NCBI RefSeq assembly: GCF_014202335.1
Contig: NZ_JACHGP010000028.1
Coordinates: 22,064 to 86,063, forward strand
DNA length: 64,000 nucleotides
Reading direction: 5' to 3'
From: Mycobacterium sp. AZCC_0083
GTDB taxonomy: Bacteria; Actinomycetota; Actinomycetes; Mycobacteriales; Mycobacteriaceae
Translations under genes and position numbers: made by a program
Shown: positions 1-8,809 of the stretch, one piece after another
How positions within the stretch are numbered: position 1 is the first letter of the stretch
Layout of the letters: each line of letters opens with the position of its first letter
Notes under the pieces: model-generated
What the model was told of the DNA's origin: nothing
What the model saw: the letters and a program-made list of their open reading frames with translations, nothing else
Databases searched by the model: none

Positions 1-2
1 TG

Positions 3-662
3 ATCACATTCGACCACGTCAGTGACGCCCATCCGGCCGCCCTCGCGGGAAGTCTCACCGAGCACCCCATGCCGCACGCGGTAACCGAACTCGCGCTCGT
101 CGCCCGCAGCGCGACCCCGGACCGGATCGCCGCAGGCACCGCCATCGACGCGGGTGGACTGCTGCCCGACACCGCATCGGTGAACAGCTGGACCCAGCAC
201 GTGCACGAGGTCGACGCCATGGAGCTGCTCGAGGTGCAACTGTGCAACCAAACCGCACCGTTCATCCTGGTGAGCCGCCTGCGAAAGGCGATGGCCGCGT
301 CGACCGCCCGGCGCAAGTACGTCGTGAACGTGTCGGCGATGGAGGGCCAGTTCAGCCGCGCGTACAAAGGCCCCGGCCACCCGCACACCAATATGGCGAA
401 GGCCGCGCTGAACATGCTCACCCGCACCAGCGCGGGGGAGATGCTGGAGCGCGACGGCATCCTCATGTCGGCCGTCGACACCGGGTGGATCACCGACGAG
501 CGCCCGCACCCGACCAAGCTGCGCCTCGCCGAGGAGGGTTTCCACGCCCCGCTCGACCTCGTCGACGGCGCCGCCCGCGTGTACGACCCGATCGTCCGCG
601 GGGAGTCCGGCGAGGACTTGTCCGGCTGCTTCCTGAAGGACTACGCGCCGAGCAACTGGTAG
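3..662 (+). CDS. SDR family oxidoreductase, C-terminal part (5' end outside window)
   Basis: The reading frame is open from the first bases of the window, so this is the 3' part of a gene that begins upstream. The protein has the second half of a short-chain dehydrogenase: an internal helix with LEVQLCNQTAPFIL, a strand ending in YVVNVSAMEG, a catalytic-type Y-x3-K replaced here by the run HTNMAKAAL (Tyr position is Asn/Thr-rich), and VDTGWITDERPHP after the active site. Actinobacteria carry longer SDR proteins of this type with an extra N-terminal region. The substrate is unknown. The unusual YxxxK region means it may be a divergent or non-canonical SDR. Confidence 0.75.
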   Translation: MTFDHVSDAHPAALAGSLTEHPMPHAVTELALVARSATPDRIAAGTAIDAGGLLPDTASVNSWTQHVHEVDAMELLEVQLCNQTAPFILVSRLRKAMAASTARRKYVVNVSAMEGQFSRAYKGPGHPHTNMAKAALNMLTRTSAGEMLERDGILMSAVDTGWITDERPHPTKLRLAEEGFHAPLDLVDGAARVYDPIVRGESGEDLSGCFLKDYAPSNW

Positions 663-665
663 TCG

Positions 666-1439
666 CTACCTGTCGAGGTCCCACTGCCCGAAATCGGCGG
701 CAAGCACCTCGTCCACGTCGACGTGGGTCCCGCCGAGGAGGACACCCGGGTCGGAAGCGGTGACGATCACGTACTGATAGAGCACGGCCGCGGGCTCGCG
801 CGCACCGGCAGACCACGCTCTCGTCTGCCATGCCCAGCGGTATCCCGCAGTGGTCGAGCGCCCGATGACACCGTCCCGGATCGCCCATCCACACACGTTG
901 GCTGACCCGTAGACACCGCTGCGGGCCACGCCAAGTACCGAGTTGATTCCTCGAAACCACCCGACTGCCAAGCTATTCCAGGTGCCGAGGTCGATGCCCT
1001 CGTCGACGCTGAAGAAGATCGGCGCAGAATCCGGGCCCCCGGCCGCGCCGTGCAACCGCAGAGCCGTCTGCGCGTCGGCCACACCGCCGTCGTAGCCGCG
1101 GGTGAAGTCCGACGGCGAGGCTGGCCAACTGGGTTTGCCGTACTGGTAGCAGCTGACGACGTGAAGGCCTTGCGCGCGTAGGCCATCCGCGTACTCGCGG
1201 GTGACGGGCTTGAAGTCGAAGTCCGCTCCAGGCCGTAACTCGGAGACGTAGACGAGTGCGCCGTCGTAGCCCGCCGCCTTGATTTGATCTGGCGGGACCA
1301 AGCGCTCGGCGAAGTCGAGCAGCTGCATGGTGGCGGCTGACGCCTTCTGCGCGCCGAGCGTCGCCGCGGCCGTCCCGAGACCGAGGAGGGCGGGCGTGGC
1401 TGCAACGAATTTGATGGCGTCGCGGCGTGAAACGGGCAC
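666..1439 (-). CDS. TAT-exported DUF1906 (glycoside hydrolase-like) protein
   Basis: About 257 residues. I chose the GTG start at 1439 because it puts the twin-arginine signal SRRDAIKF at residues 4-11, followed by a hydrophobic stretch and a cleavage-like AKAS-A-A region. The mature part begins LLDFAERLVPPDQIKAAGYDGALVY and continues with a TIM-barrel-like DUF1906 domain (YVSELRPG, SCYQYGKPSW, FSVDEG). The family includes mycobacterial Rv2525c, a TAT substrate resembling glycoside hydrolases, and is thought to act on the cell envelope. A longer frame runs upstream to 1616 but overlaps the SDR gene. The gene follows that SDR by 4 bp, suggesting co-transcription. Confidence 0.85.
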   Translation of the reverse strand: MPVSRRDAIKFVAATPALLGLGTAAATLGAQKASAATMQLLDFAERLVPPDQIKAAGYDGALVYVSELRPGADFDFKPVTREYADGLRAQGLHVVSCYQYGKPSWPASPSDFTRGYDGGVADAQTALRLHGAAGGPDSAPIFFSVDEGIDLGTWNSLAVGWFRGINSVLGVARSGVYGSANVCGWAIRDGVIGRSTTAGYRWAWQTRAWSAGAREPAAVLYQYVIVTASDPGVLLGGTHVDVDEVLAADFGQWDLDR

Positions 1440-1443
1440 GGGG

Positions 1444-2253
1444 TTAGGCCGAACTCCCGGTGGCGGTCGTCGCGATGCCGCCGTCGACGGGGATGATCGT
1501 CCCTGTGAGATAGGAGCCCGCGCGGCTGGCGAGGAACACGGCGATACCGGCCATGTCGTCGTCGCGTCCGATCCGACCGAGCGGGGATGTTGCGGCGACC
1601 ACGTCACCAAAGGCATCGAGCGTCGCTGCCATCATCTTCGAGCGGAACGGCCCCGGCGCAACGGCATTCACGGTGATGTGCTGCCGCCCCAGCTCGCGCG
1701 CGAGCACTCGGGTCAGCTGGTGCAGCGCCGCCTTGCTGGCGGAGTAGGAGTACGTCGACAGCGTAGGGACGTGGATCCCGTCGATGCTGCCCACGTTGAT
1801 GATCCGCGCCGGGTCGTCGGCCGTGCCCACCTGCCGGAGCGCGGGCACCAGCGCCTGAACGAGCCAGAAGGGCGACTTGAGGTTGAGGTCGAGCACCTTG
1901 TCCCACGCCGAGTCCGGGAAGGTCTCCAGCGGTTCACCCCAGGTGGCGCCCGCGTTGTTGACGAGGATGTGGAGTCCGTCGGAGTCGGAGGTGACGAGGT
2001 CGGCGAGGCGCAGGCACTCGTCGTGCCGGGACAGGTCCGCGGCGATCGCTCGCACCTCACCGAACTCCGACAATTGCTCCTGGGCTTGGGCGCACGCGTC
2101 GGCCTTGCGCGAGCTGATGACGACGCGCGCACCTGCCTGCAGCAGACCGCGGGCCATCATCATGCCGATGCCCCTTGTGCCGCCGGTGACGAGCGCGGAC
2201 TTGCCGGTCAGGTCGAAGAGTTGTGCGTGCGTGGCGATTTGGCCGTCTGTCAT
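1444..2253 (-). CDS. SDR family NAD(P)-dependent oxidoreductase
   Basis: A 269-residue classical short-chain dehydrogenase. Visible motifs are TGGTRGIG (cofactor-binding Rossmann glycine motif, near residue 22), NNAGA, the catalytic Ser in INVGSIDG, YSYSASKAAL (Tyr and Lys of YxxxK), and PGPFRS. The C-terminus has YLTGTIIPVDGG, typical of the family. The ATG at 2253 overlaps the stop of the upstream small gene in an ATGA arrangement, which supports this start over longer upstream frames. The substrate cannot be deduced. It is similar to gluconate or 3-oxoacyl reductase-type SDRs. Confidence 0.9.
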   Translation of the reverse strand: MTDGQIATHAQLFDLTGKSALVTGGTRGIGMMMARGLLQAGARVVISSRKADACAQAQEQLSEFGEVRAIAADLSRHDECLRLADLVTSDSDGLHILVNNAGATWGEPLETFPDSAWDKVLDLNLKSPFWLVQALVPALRQVGTADDPARIINVGSIDGIHVPTLSTYSYSASKAALHQLTRVLARELGRQHITVNAVAPGPFRSKMMAATLDAFGDVVAATSPLGRIGRDDDMAGIAVFLASRAGSYLTGTIIPVDGGIATTATGSSA

Positions 2254-2603
2254 TGAGTTGCCTTCTTGTCGAGGTACTGCAGCAGATCGTGGGCGGCCAG
2301 TTCGACGTCCTTGTGTCGCCACTCGGAGGCGCGGTACACGCAGGCGATCAGCCCGATGCGGTGGATGCGTCGAAAGTCTCCGTAGACGAAGGCGTACCGC
2401 GCCTTCGTATCGTCGTTTGCGCCCTCGGTCAGCCCGAGATGCCATTCGCCGTATTCGTCCCACGAGTGCGTTTCGAGGTAGGCGTTTTCCGCATCGGCCC
2501 GCGGTTGTACTTCACCCCAGTCACTGTCGAGGACGTACTGCCGGGCATCGATGAGCTTGCGCGCCTTGGTCACAGCGGAGTCGTTCAGCGAGTACTTGGC
2601 CAT
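2250..2603 (-). CDS. Conserved small protein of unknown function
   Basis: A 117-residue soluble, charged protein beginning MAKYSLNDSAVTKARKLI. It has a compact alpha/beta look with a central EYGEWHLGLTEGANDDTKARYAFVYGDFRRIHRIGL segment and ends LLQYLDKKATQ. I do not recognise a catalytic motif. Related small proteins occur in actinobacteria. It lies between a DUF2855 gene (12 bp upstream) and an SDR gene whose start overlaps its stop by 4 bp. The arrangement suggests one transcription unit running from about 3683 down to 666. Confidence 0.75.
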   Translation of the reverse strand: MAKYSLNDSAVTKARKLIDARQYVLDSDWGEVQPRADAENAYLETHSWDEYGEWHLGLTEGANDDTKARYAFVYGDFRRIHRIGLIACVYRASEWRHKDVELAAHDLLQYLDKKATQ

Positions 2604-2615
2604 GAGGGCCCCGTT

Positions 2616-3683
2616 CTAGAGATCTACGATGGTGCCAGCCGTCGGGTCGAGCTTCCCGTCGAGGAGTTCGAGATAGACCTGCTGGATGTCGTCCTCAGTC
2701 GAGATGCGTTCGACGCGTAGCCAATCCGTCGCCCACCGCGCAAACGGGAACCATGCCTCGGCGACGCTCTCGTCCAGCTTCGCGGTGCCCCAGTCGGCGC
2801 CGCGTTTCTTGATCCGGTCCGGGGCGAAGAAGAAGACGGGCTTCGGCCTTGCGAGTTCGCCTGCCCCCTGGGTCATCTGGGTCCAGTGGGTGACGCCGAC
2901 GGCGGCGCTGTGGGCGAGGCGATCGCCGTAGCGCGCATGGACGTCGGTGCGCACGGCGCCGTCACCCGAGATGTCGACGTAGACCGCCCGTTCGCCTGGC
3001 AGCTGCGAAACCGCGTCATACAGATGGACCGAGTCGTAGACGTTCAGTCCCTCGACGAACTCACGGTTGCCTGCGGAGGTCAGTCCCACGACGTCGATGC
3101 CCTCGCGCTTGGCGAGCAGATGGGCCGCGATGATCGCCGTCTTCGACGACGCGCTGGAGATCACGATGGTGTCCGCGCCGAAGAAGTCCTCGTCGGCGAG
3201 GAAGTCATCGATGAGGAACGAGGTGAAGAACAGCGGGAAGAACAGGATGTGCTCGGCTTCGAGGTCGGCCGAGTACACCGGGTCGGTGTCGACGTCGCGG
3301 TAGCCCTGATAGGCCGATGGCAACTGGGCTCGGTGCGCGGCGGCGTCGACGAAGCCCTTCTCGTCGATGCGATCGGGGGTGACCAACAGGTGGCTGGCAC
3401 AGGGGAAGTAGCCGTAGACGCGTGTGCCCTGCTTCAGTCCGGGATGCAGTGACTCTTCGACGTGGGCGTAGCCCCAGACGTTCAACTTCCCCCAGTCCGG
3501 GTCGGACGCCGGGAAGAAGTCCCAGTACTGCATCGCATCACCGAACACCGCGTAGGTGATGTTGTTCGACGTGAGCCCGAACGATTCGATCCGGAGCAGC
3601 GCCTGCCCGTCTTCCGGCGACGGCGGATCGGCGAGAACGAAGCGGCTGTCGTGTAGGTCCTTGCGGTTCAACTCGAAGTCCAC
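2616..3683 (-). CDS. DUF2855 family protein
   Basis: A 355-residue protein matching the DUF2855 family in length and in motifs. It starts VDFELNRKDLHDSRFVL and contains NNITYAVFGD, FPASDPDWGKLNVWGYAHV, DTIVISSASSKTA (a Rossmann-like strand in the C-terminal half) and VDISGDGAVR. The fold resembles a quinone oxidoreductase/MDR protein lacking obvious zinc ligands. Function is undetermined. The GTG at 3683 is chosen because the sequence upstream of it lacks family similarity. It heads the transcription unit that includes the next three genes. Confidence 0.85.
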   Translation of the reverse strand: MDFELNRKDLHDSRFVLADPPSPEDGQALLRIESFGLTSNNITYAVFGDAMQYWDFFPASDPDWGKLNVWGYAHVEESLHPGLKQGTRVYGYFPCASHLLVTPDRIDEKGFVDAAAHRAQLPSAYQGYRDVDTDPVYSADLEAEHILFFPLFFTSFLIDDFLADEDFFGADTIVISSASSKTAIIAAHLLAKREGIDVVGLTSAGNREFVEGLNVYDSVHLYDAVSQLPGERAVYVDISGDGAVRTDVHARYGDRLAHSAAVGVTHWTQMTQGAGELARPKPVFFFAPDRIKKRGADWGTAKLDESVAEAWFPFARWATDWLRVERISTEDDIQQVYLELLDGKLDPTAGTIVDL

Positions 3684-3779
3684 GCGTCCCAGCCTATGCG
3701 CGCTGCGCAAACCTCCGCTGAAGCACCGCCCTCGTGTATATGGTGACCCGATATTCGCGGGGGACCGGGCTAGCAAAGG

Positions 3780-4067
3780 GTGACGATGACCATGAAGACG
3801 AAGACAGCGGCACTGTTCGCAGCCCTGGGGATGGCGGTGGCTCCGATCGCCTTGGCGCCGGTTTCCCACGCCGAGGTCTGTGGCGCCGTCGGCGGTCGCC
3901 ACGTCGAAGTGGGCGGATGCTCGCACGTCGTCGGCGACGTGGCCGCGGGAGTCGCACTGGCGAACGACGACGACTGGGCCGTACAGGAAGCCGCAGGCCA
4001 GCCACCGTGCTATACCCCTTCCGGCGTGCCGTACTACACGCCGGGCGGGGACCCCTGCGTTCCCTGA
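3780..4067 (+). CDS. Small secreted cysteine-containing protein
   Basis: About 95 residues (GTG at 3780; in-frame ATGs at 3786 and 3792 are alternatives). A Sec signal peptide is evident: MKTKTAALFAALGMAVAPIALAPVSHA followed by E, with a good signal peptidase I site after SHA. The mature part is short and holds four cysteines (VCGAVGG, GGCSHVV, PCYTPSG, DPCVP), possibly two disulfides. No known domain is recognised. Small secreted proteins of this shape are common in mycobacteria. It is divergent from the DUF2855 unit and convergent with the DUF808 gene, with 1 bp between stops. Confidence 0.7.
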   Translation: MTMTMKTKTAALFAALGMAVAPIALAPVSHAEVCGAVGGRHVEVGGCSHVVGDVAAGVALANDDDWAVQEAAGQPPCYTPSGVPYYTPGGDPCVP

Positions 4068-4068
4068 C

Positions 4069-5031
4069 CTACTGCGCGGCCTTGGCGGCGTCCTTCTTCT
4101 TGCCGAACGGCAGCACGTGCACGACGCCGACCACGATGGCGCCGACGACCAGGCCGATCACTGCTGAGGCAGCGGTGTTCACCAGCCACGCCAGCACACC
4201 GCTGAAGGCACCCAGCGCCTCGGTGGCCGCGCGCACGTTCTCCTCGGCGTGGTGAACGAAGCCGTACGGCGCATGCCACCCGAGGGTGTCGGTCCCGACC
4301 AGCAGAATGTGGCCACCGACCCAGAGCATCGCGACGGTACCGATGGTCGATAGCGCGGTCAGCAGCATCGGCATCCCCGAGACCAGGCCACGGCCGATCT
4401 TCTTGGCGAATCGTGACGAGCGCTGCGTGAGGCTCAGGCCGACGTCGTCCATCTTCACGATGGCGGCGACCACGCCGTACACCGCGGCGGTGATGACCAG
4501 AGCGACGACGACGAGGATGATCAGCCGCGGCACGAACGCTTGGTCGGCCACCTCGTTGAGGGCGATCACCATGATCTCGGCGGACAGGATGAAGTCGGTG
4601 CGGATGGCGCTCGACGTCATCTGCTTTTCGGCGTCCTCGCCGACGGCCGAGGTCGGCGCCGCGTGGGCGTCGTGCCCAGTGAACCAGCCCACCACCTTCT
4701 CCGCGCCCTCGAAGCAGAGGTAGGTGGCGCCGACCATCAGGATCGGCGTGAGCAGCCACGGCACGAACTGACTGAGCAGCAACGCAGCAGGAAGAATGAA
4801 CAGCAGCTTGTTGCGCAGGGATCCGATGGCGATCCGCTTGATCATCGGCAGCTCGCGGTCGGCCGTGATGCCGTGCACGTATTGCGGCGTCACGGCGGTG
4901 TCGTCGATGACGACGCCCGCGGCCTTCGCGGTCGCGCGTCCTGCCGCCGCACCGATGTCGTCGACCGAGGCCGCCGCGAGGCGTGCCAGCGCGGCAACGT
5001 CGTCGAGAAGCCCGAACAGCCCCGCACTCAT
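4069..5031 (-). CDS. DUF808 family inner-membrane protein
   Basis: About 320 residues beginning MSAGLFGLLDDVAALARLAAAS, the characteristic N-terminus of the DUF808 (YedI) family, with DDTAVTPQYVHG and RELPMIKRIAIGSLRNKL following. Multiple hydrophobic segments lie near residues 90-125, 185-215 and 240-310. The C-terminus is lysine-rich (FGKKKDAAKAAQ). The role of the family is unknown. The start was chosen at 5031 because of the conserved N-terminus. It is divergently placed from the NmrA-like gene. Confidence 0.9.
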   Translation of the reverse strand: MSAGLFGLLDDVAALARLAAASVDDIGAAAGRATAKAAGVVIDDTAVTPQYVHGITADRELPMIKRIAIGSLRNKLLFILPAALLLSQFVPWLLTPILMVGATYLCFEGAEKVVGWFTGHDAHAAPTSAVGEDAEKQMTSSAIRTDFILSAEIMVIALNEVADQAFVPRLIILVVVALVITAAVYGVVAAIVKMDDVGLSLTQRSSRFAKKIGRGLVSGMPMLLTALSTIGTVAMLWVGGHILLVGTDTLGWHAPYGFVHHAEENVRAATEALGAFSGVLAWLVNTAASAVIGLVVGAIVVGVVHVLPFGKKKDAAKAAQ

Positions 5032-5161
5032 CGCATCCCCACCATGACATCGAAGCGTAGCGGGTCTTCCGGCACCGGGATGAATTCGCGACGGCCCATC
5101 CGTTCTGGCGGTCAGGGAGCTGTCACACGAAGCCCGTTGGAACGAAAAGGGAAGGCTGACC

Positions 5162-5917
5162 ATGAGAATCGTCGTAATCGGAGGTACCGGCCTGATCGGG
5201 TCGAAGCTGGTACGCGCCTTGACCGAACGCAGTCACGACGCCGTCGCCGCGGCCCCGTCGACCGGTGTGAACACGTTCACCGGCGAGGGTCTGTCCGAGG
5301 TCCTCGCTGGCGCGTCGGTGGTCGTCGACGTGTCGAACTCGCCGACGCTCGACGACGCGGCGATCGAGTTCTTCCGCATGGCGACCACGAACGTGCTCAC
5401 GGCCGAGAAGGATGCCGGAGTCGGTCACCATGTCGCGCTTTCGGTGGTGGGCACCGACCAATTGGCCCTGCAGAGCGGGTACTTCGCGGGGAAGCTGCTC
5501 CAGGAGAAGCTCATCGGCGACGGTCCCATTCCCCACTCCATCGTGCACGCGACGCAGTTCTTCGAGTTCGTCCAGACGCTCGCCGACTCGTCGATCGTCG
5601 ACGGCGTCGTGCGCATGCCACCCGCCTACTTCCAACCGATGGCAGCCGTCGACGTCGCGGAAGGTGTCGCCATCGCCGCGGTCGGTGACCCGGTGAACGG
5701 CATCACCGAAATCGGTGGACCGCAGGCGTTTCGGCTGCCAGACCTCATCAGGACCGCGCTCGTCGCCCGAGGAGACACCCGCGAGGTCGTCGCAGACCCC
5801 ACCGCGCTCTACTGGGGCATCGAGCTCGGGGAACGCACCCTTTGCCCCGGCGATGGCGCGACGCTCTTCGACACCCGGTTCGAGGACTGGATCCTCGAAG
5901 CAGCCGCCAAGGCCTAA
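5162..5917 (+). CDS. NmrA-like NAD(P)-binding oxidoreductase
   Basis: A 251-residue atypical SDR/NmrA-type protein. The N-terminus MRIVVIGGTGLIGSKLVRAL carries the GxxGxxG dinucleotide-binding motif, followed by VVVDVSNSPT and HHVALSVVGTD. The pattern YFAGKLLQEKLI supplies a YxxxK-like element. Proteins of this group act as NAD(P)-dependent reductases or as redox-sensing regulators; the substrate is unknown. A ribosome-binding site (AAGGGAAGG) lies just upstream of the ATG. A clear hairpin terminator follows the stop. Confidence 0.88.
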   Translation: MRIVVIGGTGLIGSKLVRALTERSHDAVAAAPSTGVNTFTGEGLSEVLAGASVVVDVSNSPTLDDAAIEFFRMATTNVLTAEKDAGVGHHVALSVVGTDQLALQSGYFAGKLLQEKLIGDGPIPHSIVHATQFFEFVQTLADSSIVDGVVRMPPAYFQPMAAVDVAEGVAIAAVGDPVNGITEIGGPQAFRLPDLIRTALVARGDTREVVADPTALYWGIELGERTLCPGDGATLFDTRFEDWILEAAAKA

Positions 5918-5934
5918 TCAAGACCGTCTCGAAG

Positions 5935-5969
5935 GAGCCCGGTTCGATCACGATCGGACCGGGCTCTTT
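5935..5969 (+). terminator. Rho-independent-type terminator after NmrA-like gene
   Basis: A long inverted repeat, GAGCCCGGTTCGATC (5935-5949) against GATCGGACCGGGCTC (5952-5966), has one G-T wobble, a tight loop and the short T run CTCTTTC. It sits 18 bp after the stop codon and 50 bp before the LuxR gene start, so it probably separates the two transcription units. Confidence 0.75.
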
Positions 5970-6019
5970 CGCGCACGGCAAACCGGTAGGGTTCTGTCAA
6001 AACCAGACGAAGTGGTGCT

Positions 6020-8800
6020 ATGTCGAGCCAGGGTCGGGGGCAACGTTTACGGGGTCGGGACGCCGAAGTAGAGACACTTCGGGGCCTGATGGACCGCGCC
6101 CGATCGGGCACCAGCCAGGTGCTGGTACTCCGCGGTGAGGCGGGGGTTGGCAAGACCGCGCTCGTCGAATACACCTCAGAGCTCGCGTCGGGGTTCCGCA
6201 CCGTCCAGGTGGCGGGGGTGCAGTCCGACATGGAGCTGGCCTTCGCAGGACTGCAACAACTCTGCGCACCGTTGATGGAGCACGTCGACGAACTGCCCGA
6301 ACCGCAGCGTGACGCGCTGAACGTCGCCTTCGGTCGCGGAGTCGGCGCGGCGCCCGACCGTTTCCTGGTCGGGTTGGCCATGCTGAGCCTGATGGCGGCC
6401 GCCGCCGATGATCGCCCGCTGCTGTGCGTCGTCGACGACGCGCAATGGCTCGACCAGGTGTCGATGCAGACCTTGGGGTTCGTCGCACGTCGCCTGCTGG
6501 CCGAGTCGATTGCCATGGTCTTCGCCGTGCGGGACCGCCCCGACGTGTTGAGTGGCCTGCCGGAACTGGAGATCCACGGCCTGTCGGACGCCGAGGCTCG
6601 AGACCTGTTGGAGTCGGTCATGTTCGGCGGGATCGACCCGCGCGTGCGAGACCGCATCGTGGCAGAGACCCGCGGCGTACCTCTTGCGATACTCGAAGTG
6701 CCTCGAACCGTCTCCGCGACGGAGCTTGCCGGCGGCTTCTGGATCTCGGGTAAGCGCAATTCGACGGCAGCGATCGAGGAAGGCTTGGTGCAGCGCATCA
6801 AGGCCCTTCCCGCCGAGACGCAAACGCTGCTGCTCGTTGCGGCGGCGGAACCGGTTGGCGACGCGGCGTTGTTCTTGAGCGCCGCAGCGCGACTCGGCAT
6901 TCCGGTCGACGCGCTGGCGCCCGCCGAGGCTGCAGGGGTGATCGAGTTCGGCCCCCGCATGCGATTCCATCACCCGTTGATGCGCTCGGCCGCCTACCGC
7001 GCAGCCGACTTGACCGAGCGCAGGGCGATACACCGCGCGCTCGCCGAGGCAACGGATTCCGAGGTCGACCCCGACCGGCGAGCGTGGCATGCCGCGAGTG
7101 CCGCGGCCGGACCTGACGATGCAGTGGCCGCCGAATTGGAGGGCTCAGCCGCCCGCGCCCAGTGCAGGGGTGGCGTCGCCGCGGCGGCGGCCTTCCTGGA
7201 ACGCGCGACCGTCCTCACCGCGGACCCTGCCCTTCGTGGATCAAGGGCCATCGCCGCCGCCCAGGCCAAACGAGAAGCGGCAGCGCCAGAGGCGGCCTAC
7301 GAGCTACTTGCCACGGCGGAGTCGGCGCCACTTTCCAAGCTTCAGCGAGCTCAGGTAGCGCGGATGCGCGCTCAGATGGAGTTCGTGCGAAGCCGGGGAG
7401 GTGCGCCGGGGGCACTCCAGATCACTGGGGCGGCCGCGCAATTGCTCAGTGCTGCAATGGAACTCGACGGCCTCGACGACGACCTGGCCAGGGAGACTCA
7501 TCTCGAGGCGCTCACCGCCGCGATGTATGCGGGGCGACTCGGTGACCCGGCCGGCTTGACGGAGGCGGCCGCTGCAGGCCGCGCCGCGCTCGCTCGGGTA
7601 GATGAGCTGGAGCGACCGATCGACTTCCTGTTGAGCGGCATGACGCGCCGGATCATCGACGGTCCAGGTGCCGGTTATGACCATCTGCGGACTGCGCTGG
7701 ATCTCTGGAATGCCAACGCGGAGAAGAGCATCGGGCAGCCTCTGCATTGGCCATTTCCGATTGCCCAGGAGTCCGGTGCGCACGAGATGTGGGACGACGC
7801 GGTACTGCAGCGCATCGCGGTCGACACCGTTCGGCGCGCGCGTGACGCCGGTGCTCTGGCTGCACTTCCCGCAGCGCTGGCCTACCGGGCAGGCGTCCAC
7901 GTATACCGGGGCGAATTCGCTTCGGCGGCAACGCTCATCGAAGAGGCGAACGCCATCACTGCCTCGACGGGCTACACGCCGGTGAAGTATCACTCGCTGA
8001 CGGTCGCATCGTGGCGGGGCATTCTCGCCGAGGCGGCCGATCCGATCGAGGCGGCGGCCGCCAACGGCGCGGCACGGGGTGAAGGCCGACTGGTCGGGGT
8101 GACCAAGTACACCTCAGCCGTTCTCTTCAACGGTCTCGGCCGATACGAGGACGCATTCGTAGCAGCACGTGAATGCTGTGAGTACGAGGACCTGGGTTTC
8201 TACGGCTGGTGCCTCCTCGAACTCATCGAGGCCGCGGCACACATCGGTGACCGGGACACTGCCGCATGGGCGTTGCGGGAGTTCGAGGAGAGAGCCGGCA
8301 GCAGCGGCACGGACTGGGGGCTCGGGGCCGTGGCAGCTGCCAGAGCCCAACTCGCCACCAATGACCTCGCCGACGGTCTCTTCACCGAGGCGATCGAACG
8401 CCTCGAGCGGGCCAACATCGGGCTCAACCTGGCGCGTACCCGACTGTCCTACGGCGAATGGCTCCGACGGGCGAATCGCCGAATCGACGCCCGGCGGCAG
8501 CTCAACACCGCCTACGAGATGTTCACCGGGATGGGTGCGCAGGGCTTCGCCGAACGGGCCCGCCGGGAACTGGCGGCCACCGGTGAGAAGGTGCGCAAAC
8601 AGCCCGTCAGTTCCGGTGACGAGTTGACGGCACAGGAGTCGCAGATCGCCCGACTGGCCGCGGAAGGGCTGACCAATCAGGAGATCGGCGCGCAGCTGTT
8701 CATCAGCGCGCACACCGTCGAATGGCATCTGCGCAAGGTGTTCGTCAAGCTCGGCATCGCCTCGCGACGGCAGCTGCGTGCGCTGTCGTGGGCCAATTAG
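6020..8800 (+). CDS. Large LuxR-family transcriptional regulator with AAA/NACHT-type ATPase (LAL family)
   Basis: 926 residues. The N-terminus has a Walker A motif (RGEAGVGKTALVEY, about residues 38-51) and a Walker B motif (LLCVVDDAQWLDQ, about 134-146) in an ATPase domain like that of MalT/LAL regulators. A long TPR-like helical middle follows. The C-terminal LuxR helix-turn-helix lies at about 860-922 (LTAQESQIARLAAEGLTNQEIG, ISAHTVEWHLRKVF). Such proteins bind ATP and an inducer and activate nearby or distant operons. The convergent monooxygenase and hydrolase cluster is a plausible but unproven target. Confidence 0.93.
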   Translation: MSSQGRGQRLRGRDAEVETLRGLMDRARSGTSQVLVLRGEAGVGKTALVEYTSELASGFRTVQVAGVQSDMELAFAGLQQLCAPLMEHVDELPEPQRDALNVAFGRGVGAAPDRFLVGLAMLSLMAAAADDRPLLCVVDDAQWLDQVSMQTLGFVARRLLAESIAMVFAVRDRPDVLSGLPELEIHGLSDAEARDLLESVMFGGIDPRVRDRIVAETRGVPLAILEVPRTVSATELAGGFWISGKRNSTAAIEEGLVQRIKALPAETQTLLLVAAAEPVGDAALFLSAAARLGIPVDALAPAEAAGVIEFGPRMRFHHPLMRSAAYRAADLTERRAIHRALAEATDSEVDPDRRAWHAASAAAGPDDAVAAELEGSAARAQCRGGVAAAAAFLERATVLTADPALRGSRAIAAAQAKREAAAPEAAYELLATAESAPLSKLQRAQVARMRAQMEFVRSRGGAPGALQITGAAAQLLSAAMELDGLDDDLARETHLEALTAAMYAGRLGDPAGLTEAAAAGRAALARVDELERPIDFLLSGMTRRIIDGPGAGYDHLRTALDLWNANAEKSIGQPLHWPFPIAQESGAHEMWDDAVLQRIAVDTVRRARDAGALAALPAALAYRAGVHVYRGEFASAATLIEEANAITASTGYTPVKYHSLTVASWRGILAEAADPIEAAAANGAARGEGRLVGVTKYTSAVLFNGLGRYEDAFVAARECCEYEDLGFYGWCLLELIEAAAHIGDRDTAAWALREFEERAGSSGTDWGLGAVAAARAQLATNDLADGLFTEAIERLERANIGLNLARTRLSYGEWLRRANRRIDARRQLNTAYEMFTGMGAQGFAERARRELAATGEKVRKQPVSSGDELTAQESQIARLAAEGLTNQEIGAQLFISAHTVEWHLRKVFVKLGIASRRQLRALSWAN

Positions 8801-8809
8801 GCAGCGGTT